Below, in pieces: positions 22,626-26,821 of a DNA stretch of 26,821 nt. Each line of letters starts with the position of its first letter. The first letter of the stretch is position 1. The notes beneath the pieces are model-generated. The model saw nothing but the letters and a program-made list of their open reading frames with translations, had not been told where the DNA came from and did not search any database. The stretch is from JADJPO01 sp963724535. GTDB taxonomy: Bacteria > Actinomycetota > Actinomycetes > Actinomycetales > Kineosporiaceae. The DNA is taken from assembly GCA_963724535.1 (NCBI GenBank), contig CAVRVD010000020.1:1-26821 (forward strand), in the 5' to 3' direction. Position numbers and translations under genes: made by a program.

Positions 22626-23200
22626 CAGCCGCGGGCCGAGGGGTCGAGGAGCCGCTCCAGCAGCGCGCCGAGACGCCGCCGGGCCAGCTCCGCCGTGCTG
22701 GGCCGCTCCGGCCGCAGCCAGCCGGTCAGTGCCCCAGGAGGCAGCGCGGGTGTCCCGCCGGGCGGCAGGATCAGGACCAGGTCGGTGCTGTAGTCCCGGC
22801 GCAGCTGGTTCAGCCTCACCTGCACGTGATTGGTCCACGGCCCGGGCTCGCCGCGGCGCCGCCAGGTGCGCTCGGCCACCACGTGCTCCACCGCGAGCCC
22901 GGTCCGTCGGGCGGGCGGGAAGCAGGCCCGGTCGAGCACCAGCAGCGGCCGGACCTCGGCCCCGGCCCCGGCGCCGGCCGAGGCCAGATCGGCCGCGGTG
23001 GCGGCAATCGCACCGTCGTCCGCGCCGAACAGCAGCACCAGCGCGACCGGCGCGTCCGGCGGCCTGGTGCCGGCCAGGCGGCGACCAGACCGCAACCCTG
23101 GCGGCGGAGCAGCGACCACGGCCAGCAGCCGGCTCAGGACCCGGCCGACCGGGGCCCGCAGCTGCCGCAGCCAACCGGCGCCCGACAGGCCCGGGCTCAC
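22625..23200 (-). CDS. 191-aa protein of unknown function in GT operon
   Basis: GTG 23200 overlaps the GT28 stop (GTGA), and the stop overlaps the next ATG (TGATG), so it sits tightly coupled between two glycosyltransferases. The N-terminus is basic (residues 1-45). The core reads PVALVLLFGADDGAIAATAA (51-70), VRPLLVLDRACFPPARRTGL (83-102), AVEHVVAERTW and VRLNQLRRDYSTDLVLILPP (128-147), like one alpha/beta Rossmann-type half with alternating strands and helices. This could be a lone half of a GT-B fold or an accessory subunit of either neighbour. I recognise no named family. Composition and GC match the neighbours, so it is a real gene. The strands are not long or hydrophobic enough for membrane segments. 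Confidence 0.72.
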   Translation of the reverse strand: MSPGLSGAGWLRQLRAPVGRVLSRLLAVVAAPPPGLRSGRRLAGTRPPDAPVALVLLFGADDGAIAATAADLASAGAGAGAEVRPLLVLDRACFPPARRTGLAVEHVVAERTWRRRGEPGPWTNHVQVRLNQLRRDYSTDLVLILPPGGTPALPPGALTGWLRPERPSTAELARRRLGALLERLLDPSARG

Positions 23201-24747
23201 CGGACCACGGCCCGGTCGAGCATCCGGGCCACGGCCGCCATCGCCTCGCCGGCCCCGTTCGGACGGCGCAACTCGAGGCACCGGGCCGCCAGCGCCGCCC
23301 GGACCGCCGGGTCGGTGAGCCGCTCGGCCACCGCGTCGACGGTTGCCGGGGTCACTTCCGGCAAGCAGAGCCCGGCCCCGGACTCCTGTGCCCAGCGGGC
23401 CCGGCCGAGCTGGTCGTCCAACGCGGTCGCCATGTTCGGCACGAACGCGGCCGGCACGGCGGCGCCGACCAGCTCGTGGAAGGAGTTGTAGCCCGACGCC
23501 GCGATCGCAAAGTCCACCACTGCGAGGTACCGGCTGATCGGGTAGACCGAGACCGGCCTGACCCGGTCGGCGACCGGCCCGGCCTCGCCGGCGATCACCG
23601 GACGGGTCAGCACCACCTGAAGGTCCGGGTCCGCGGCGAGCCGGCGCACCATCAGGCCGAGGTCGCTGCTCAGGTCGTTGATGTTGCCGGCGCCGAGCGT
23701 GACCAGCGCGGTCGTCCGGTCCGGGTCGACCCCGAGCACCCGGGCGGCATCCGCCCGGTCCACCTGCTCGTCCGGGTCGAGCAGGGTGACCGGGCCGACC
23801 CGGAGCGCGTCGTCCCGGCTGGCGGTGGCCCCGTGGTCGTGGGTCGCGGCGAGCTCGCCGGGCTCGAGCACCAGGTCGAACCGGTAGGACCGGGCGAGCT
23901 GGGCTCCCGGTGCGCCGGCGCGCCACATCCCGCGCCGGGACCAGACCAGCCGGGTCCCGGGCAGCTCGGCAGCAGCGGCGAGCAGCCCGTCGTAGGGGTA
24001 GGTCCCGTCAAACACCACCGCGTCCGGCCGGCGGCGCTGCAGCAGCTCGCGTATCCGCCGCTCGAACAGCACGTTCCAGCGCCGGTTCCCGATCCCGAGG
24101 TCCCCGCGGGACGGTATGTACTCCCAGGGGTAGCCCTCGGAGTCGACCACGGATACCGCCTGGGACATCGACACGAACACCGGGCTGATCCCCGGGCCAC
24201 AGCGCCGGGCCATCGCGAGCAGCCGGGTCAGGTGCCCCATCCCGGCCCCGTTCGAGCTGACGAACATCACGCTGCGCCCCGCCCCGGCCTGGGCCGGCCC
24301 GGCACCTGCGCGGGCCGGGCCGCGGGACACCTGCTGAGCCCGGCCCGTGTCGCCGAGCACGGCGGCCAACAGTCCGTCGGCGTCCGCCGGCAGCAGACCG
24401 GCGCCGGCCCGGCGCACCGCGTCGGGACCCAGCAGCACCCGCGTACCGACCGACGTCCAGGCCGCCGCCGCACCGGCACCGCCGTCCGGCCAGGAGTCCA
24501 GGTGCACGGCCAGGAGCCCGACGGCTGCCCCGGTCCGCTGCCGCAGCACCGCCCCGCGAGCGAGGAGGGCCGTCAGTTCGCTCGGCGGCTCATCGGGCTC
24601 GGCGGGCGAGGCCCAACCGATCGGCCGCTCCGCGCTGCCGACCCGGCCAAGCCAGCCCACTAGGTCGGCGGTCCACGGGCGCTGCGCCGAGAGGTCGGCC
24701 AGCAGCGTCACCTCTGGGCTACACACCTGGAAGGTCGCAGCGGCCAC
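23197..24747 (-). CDS. GT28/MurG-like glycosyltransferase with extra N-terminal domain
   Basis: This is a 516-aa protein. GTG 24747 lies 8 nt after a TAGACT -10 element. Residues 158-510 form a GT-B enzyme of the MurG/MGDG-synthase group: MFVSSNGAGMGHLTRLLAMA (161-180) is the acceptor-side glycine-rich loop, PDAVVFDGTYPYDGLL follows, TALVTLGAGNINDLSSDLGL (346-365) opens the donor half, and AASGYNSFHELVGAAVPAAF (416-435) is the UDP-binding G-x-x-S-x-x-E-like signature. Residues 1-140 are an additional domain (LLADLSAQRPW, AVGLLAVHLDSWPD) I do not recognise, joined by a Gly/Ala/Pro repeat linker (GPARAGAGPAQAGAG, 143-157). It probably transfers a UDP-activated sugar at the membrane. It is the first gene of a three-gene coupled operon. 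Confidence 0.82.
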   Translation of the reverse strand: MAAATFQVCSPEVTLLADLSAQRPWTADLVGWLGRVGSAERPIGWASPAEPDEPPSELTALLARGAVLRQRTGAAVGLLAVHLDSWPDGGAGAAAAWTSVGTRVLLGPDAVRRAGAGLLPADADGLLAAVLGDTGRAQQVSRGPARAGAGPAQAGAGRSVMFVSSNGAGMGHLTRLLAMARRCGPGISPVFVSMSQAVSVVDSEGYPWEYIPSRGDLGIGNRRWNVLFERRIRELLQRRRPDAVVFDGTYPYDGLLAAAAELPGTRLVWSRRGMWRAGAPGAQLARSYRFDLVLEPGELAATHDHGATASRDDALRVGPVTLLDPDEQVDRADAARVLGVDPDRTTALVTLGAGNINDLSSDLGLMVRRLAADPDLQVVLTRPVIAGEAGPVADRVRPVSVYPISRYLAVVDFAIAASGYNSFHELVGAAVPAAFVPNMATALDDQLGRARWAQESGAGLCLPEVTPATVDAVAERLTDPAVRAALAARCLELRRPNGAGEAMAAVARMLDRAVVR

Positions 24748-24755
24748 GGTCGGGC

Positions 24756-24761
24756 AGTCTA
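24756..24761 (-). promoter_or_regulatory. -10 element of the GT28 operon
   Basis: TAGACT on the minus strand, 8 nt (GCCCGACC), then GTG 24747. Leaderless initiation is likely. The layout matches the three rml promoters. Confidence 0.42.
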
Positions 24762-24824
24762 CGGGCCGAAGGTTCAGCCCGTTCTACGAGCCGATGCCGT
24801 TCGGGCCCCGAGGCTGGCGAGCAC

Positions 24825-24998
24825 ATGACGATCACCGTGGCGGGGCGTCCCGCTGCGGTTATCTGGCCCGCTACGCCACGGGCCCGGCGCCAGTGGCCGG
24901 ACCTGGCGGACCTGTTCCGCGAACCGATGGACACCGACTGGCGGGCCGACCACGATCGGCTCGACGATGCCCCGGTCGATCCCTGGGCCCGACCGTGA
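24825..24998 (+). pseudogene. Phd/VapB-like antitoxin, 5'-truncated
   Basis: From ATG 24825 the frame gives MTITVAGRPAAVIWPATPRA ... LADLFREPMDTDWRADHDRL ... PWARP (57 aa). GEHMTITVAGRPAAVI is the second half of the Phd DNA-binding domain (antitoxins read xxGExxTITxxGRPVAxI), and EAGEH is still in frame upstream of the ATG. The expected 20-25 N-terminal residues are not found in any frame, so DNA binding is doubtful. The C-terminal toxin-wrapping part is complete. The stop overlaps the toxin GTG (GTGA), the usual coupling. Confidence 0.55.
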
Positions 24999-25333
24999 GC
25001 CGCGGGATCCTCGACACCAGCGTCCTGATCGCCTCCGACCTCCAGCTGTTGCCCGGCGAGTTGGCGATCAGCGTGATCAGCTTGGCCGAACTGCACAACG
25101 GCATCCTCGTCGCCCGGCCCGCGGACGCCCGAGCCGTGCGCCCGGCGCGGCTCAGCGGTCTGCAGAAACGCTTCGACCCATTGCCCGTCGACGAAGCCGT
25201 CGCCGACAGCTACGGCCGACCCGCCGCCAAGACCGTCAGCCAAGACCGTCAGCCACGATGGCGCGTGATGGACCTGCGCCGCTCCTTGGCAACTCCGTGT
25301 CGACCGTCCCGGATTGCTATGTTGCCAGCGTGA
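24995..25333 (+). pseudogene. VapC-like PIN-domain toxin, 3'-truncated
   Basis: GTG 24995 gives SRGILDTSVLIASDLQLLPG, ELAISVISLAELHNGILVA, RFDPLPVDEAVADSYGR and RQPRWRVMDL. The first three acidic PIN residues are visible: D of LDTS, E of AELH, and D of VMDL. After VMDL the family continues LIAATA...TRNxxDF with the fourth acidic residue. Here it becomes RRSLATPCRPSRIAMLPA and stops, so the last 30-35 residues are lost. RNase activity needs the complete acidic cluster and is doubtful. A 13-bp tandem repeat (AGACCGTCAGCCA twice, near 25228-25253) lies just before the break. Confidence 0.6.
25318..25323 (+). promoter_or_regulatory. candidate -10 (TATGTT) of dehydrogenase remnant
   Basis: TATGTT lies 29 nt before GTG 25353, which has a GAGGGG ribosome site. 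No -35 was recognised. Confidence 0.25.
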
Positions 25334-25352
25334 CCAGGGCCGAGGGGTGGGC

Positions 25353-25885
25353 GTGAAGGCCGTCGTCTACGACCGGTACGGGGCCCCCGATGTGCTGCGC
25401 GTCGAGGATGTTCCGGTACCTACCCCCGCCGGCGGCCAGGTCCGGGTTGAAGTCGCTGCGACGTCGGTCAACCTCAGCGACTGGGAGTGCCTGCGCGGAT
25501 CGCCTGCGTACGCACGGATCGGCGGGCTGCGTTCCCCCGCTCGCAGGACGCTTGGGTCGGACATCGCCGGCGTGGTCGACGATGTCGGGCCAGGGGTCAC
25601 CCGGTTCCGACCCGGAGACGAGGTGTACGGGGACAACCTCGCGCTGAAGGGTGGGTTCGCGGAGTACGCGCTCGCCCCGGAGTCCGCGCTGGCCCACAAA
25701 CCGACCCAGCTCACGTTCGCTGAGGCGTCCACCATCCCGCAGGCCGGCGCGATTGCCTGGCAGGGCACGGAAAGGGCTGTTGCGGGTAACCGGGTCCTGA
25801 TCAACGGCGCTGGCGGAGGGTCAGGATCCTTCGCCATGCAGTTGGCCAAGCGGCTCGGTGCACACGTCACGGGGGGGAGTTGCGG
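25353..25885 (+). pseudogene. MDR alcohol dehydrogenase/quinone oxidoreductase, 5' part
   Basis: GTG 25353 starts KAVVYDRYGAPDVLRVEDVP, the classical N-terminus of medium-chain zinc-type dehydrogenases. TSVNLSDWECLRG, RRTLGSDIAGVVDDVGPGVT, FRPGDEVYGDNLALKGGFAE and ASTIPQAGAIAWQGT follow, then the cofactor loop VLINGAGGGSGSFAMQLAKR and LGAHVTG. The sense ends there (about 25875) and the frame closes at 25913 after an unrelated tail. The second half of the cofactor domain and the C-terminal catalytic lobe are missing from this strand. A tail that fits the same family lies immediately to the right on the opposite strand. Confidence 0.7.
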
Positions 25886-25909
25886 GGTCGGGACGCGTTC
25901 AAGTTGCGT

Positions 25910-26035
25910 TTAGGAGGGGCTGACAACGACTTTGCCGAGAGCCCTTCCTTCACCGACGCGAGCAAGAGCGGCGGGAAGCTCCTCGAGGGTGAAGGTGCGG
26001 TCGATGTGGATCCTGACCTTCCCGGTGACGCACAT
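25910..26035 (-). pseudogene. MDR alcohol dehydrogenase, 3' tail (inverted)
   Basis: On the minus strand GKVRIHIDRTFTLEELPAAL plus ARVGEGRALGKVVVSPS ends at a TAA (25912-25910). D-R-T-F/Y-x-L-x-E-x-P-x-A-L...G-x-A-x-G-K-V-V is the standard C-terminus of medium-chain dehydrogenases. It abuts the truncated 5' part on the + strand head-on. Upstream (near 26035) the minus reading loses sense where an IS110-like fragment starts on the + strand. Confidence 0.6.
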
Positions 26036-26036
26036 G

Positions 26037-26182
26037 AGCTGATCCCCGGCGGCGCCGGGAAGCGGGACCTGTCCGCCGCGCAGGCCCGCCGGATGCTGGC
26101 CGGGGTGCGGCCGCGGGACCCGGCCGGGGCCACCCGACGCCGCCTGGCGATGGACCTGATCGGTGACCTGGAAGCCGTCGAC
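26037..26182 (+). mobile_element. IS110-family transposase fragment
   Basis: The + frame reads LIPGGAGKRDLSAAQARRML, AGVRPRDPAGATRRRLAMDL and IGDLEAVD. IS110-type (DEDD) transposases carry a middle segment of the form LTxxQAxxLLxxVRPRDxxGxTRxxLAxDLIxELxxID, which this matches. Only about 48 codons survive, with neither the catalytic DEDD N-terminus nor the C-terminal Ser domain. No element ends were seen. It passes without a frame break into an ISL3-type segment. Confidence 0.5.
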
Positions 26183-26544
26183 GAGCACGTCCAGGTCGAG
26201 GCGACCTGGGGCATCTACCAGCCACGATCGCCGTCTGCCGCGAGCCCAACCGGACCCTGGGCAGGCAACTGATGACGGCCCTGATCGAGTCGGTCAGCCA
26301 AGGTGTCCCCGGCGCCCTATCCGAGCTCATCACCCTCGAGCGGACCCTGAAGAAGCGCGCCGAGTACGTCCTGGCCTACTGCGACCGCCCCGGCACCCCG
26401 AACGGTCCGACGGAGGCGATCAACGGACGGCTGGAACACCTGCGCGGCTCCGCCCTCGGCTTCCGCAACCTCACCAACTACATCGCCAGATCCCTGCTCG
26501 AAACCGGCGGGTTCAGACTCCGACTACACCCTCGTTCGCGATGA
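26183..26544 (+). mobile_element. ISL3-family transposase, C-terminal fragment
   Basis: EHVQVEATWGIYQ (26183 on) is followed, after a one-base frame change near 26217, by TIAVCREPNRTLGRQLMTAL, IESVSQGVPGALSELITLER, TLKKRAEYVLAYCDRPGTPN, GPTEAINGRLEHLRGSALGF and RNLTNYIARSLLETGGFRLR to a stop at 26544. The NGPTEAINGRLEHLRGSALGFRN block with its catalytic Glu is diagnostic of the C-terminus of ISL3 transposases. The N-terminal two thirds are missing, as is a recognisable left inverted repeat. It cannot transpose by itself. Confidence 0.75.
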
Positions 26545-26800
26545 GCCTGCTTATGGCATTCGTTGCCCACGCACGACGCGTCTGCTGAGCGAAGCGACGA
26601 GCCTGTTGTTCCCGACTGTGCTCTGCCCGAGGCGGTGGCGGCTCCTTGCGGCCGGCACCCGGACGACGAGATGTGCATTGATTGCAGGAGATCCGCGCAG
26701 TACCGTCGGTCTTGGTCAAGCTACCCATACGCTACCGTGCCGACGCAGCGCAGGAGGACGGCCGCCCGACCTCGGCTCTGCGGGAGCGGAAGAGGTTGTC
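26545..26800. other. no gene recognised
   Basis: About 250 bases lie between the ISL3 fragment and the last possible start codon. No ISL3 terminal repeat was recognised. Weak promoter-like hexamers (TTGGTC near 26712 and TACCGT near 26733) may serve the gene at the right edge. Confidence 0.25.
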
Positions 26801-26821
26801 GTGAGCGAGCAGTCATTCCTG
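26801..26821 (+). CDS. possible start of a gene running off the window
   Basis: GTG 26801 begins VSEQSFL and is preceded by GGAAGAGG at a fair distance for a ribosome site. Only 7 codons are inside the window, so no product can be given. Confidence 0.35.

Noticed and set aside
20481..22793. 770-aa plus-strand open frame
   Set aside because: Shadow of the 739-aa glycosyltransferase on the opposite strand; no domain sense.
22729..24663. 644-aa plus-strand open frame
   Set aside because: Shadow of the GT28 gene and the 191-aa gene; composition is Pro/Ala/Gly/Arg low complexity.
1..26821. tRNA, rRNA, riboswitch or CRISPR array
   Set aside because: I read for cloverleaf ends, conserved rRNA blocks and regularly spaced repeats and saw none. 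A covariance-model scan would be needed to exclude small structured RNAs.

Overview
The window is very GC-rich, uses GTG starts freely and reads like an actinomycete chromosome (Actinomycetota). The genus cannot be fixed from this sequence. It holds an intact 18-kb surface-glycan island (about 6844-24747) between two flanks of gene debris.

Left flank (1-6840). This contains a frameshifted small secreted protein (-), a LuxR/LAL-type ATPase regulator broken by a stop and frameshifts, and a nucleotidyltransferase fragment (-). It also has an intact class I methyltransferase, a truncated GNAT acetyltransferase, a doubtful 48-aa ORF and an intact SRPBCC protein. A complete RelE/ParE-Phd type toxin-antitoxin pair (-) follows, with a palindrome over its promoter. 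Last comes a 2OG-Fe(II) oxygenase fragment joined to a YefM-like antitoxin fragment.

Glycan island. All four dTDP-L-rhamnose genes are present but scattered: rmlB-rmlD (- strand, overlapping), rmlC (+) and rmlA (+). Between them lie a UDP-hexose(NAc) 6-dehydrogenase, a relic of an ABC polysaccharide exporter, a GT-B glycosyltransferase, a methyltransferase with a coiled-coil tail, a second methyltransferase overlapping a GT2 glycosyltransferase, and a 1046-aa three-domain glycosyltransferase (-). Right of rmlA is a coupled minus-strand operon: a GT28/MurG-like glycosyltransferase, a 191-aa protein of unknown function, and a 739-aa paralogue of the giant transferase whose middle GT-A-like domain looks catalytically dead. 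Together these would supply dTDP-rhamnose and a uronic acid nucleotide, then assemble and methylate a rhamnose-containing surface polymer. No intact exporter, flippase, polymerase or ligase is visible, so export must be encoded elsewhere.

Four island transcription units (rmlB, rmlC, rmlA and the GT28 operon) and the toxin-antitoxin operon share one start architecture: a TAGNNT -10 element ending 7-8 nt before the start codon. This suggests leaderless transcripts with similar promoters.

Right flank (24780-26821). This contains a VapBC-like pair truncated at both ends, and an alcohol dehydrogenase whose 5' part is on + while an apparently matching 3' tail is on -. It also has IS110 and ISL3 transposase fragments fused to each other, and perhaps the first codons of a gene that leaves the window. 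Flank genes have visibly lower third-position GC and many broken frames, in contrast to the island.
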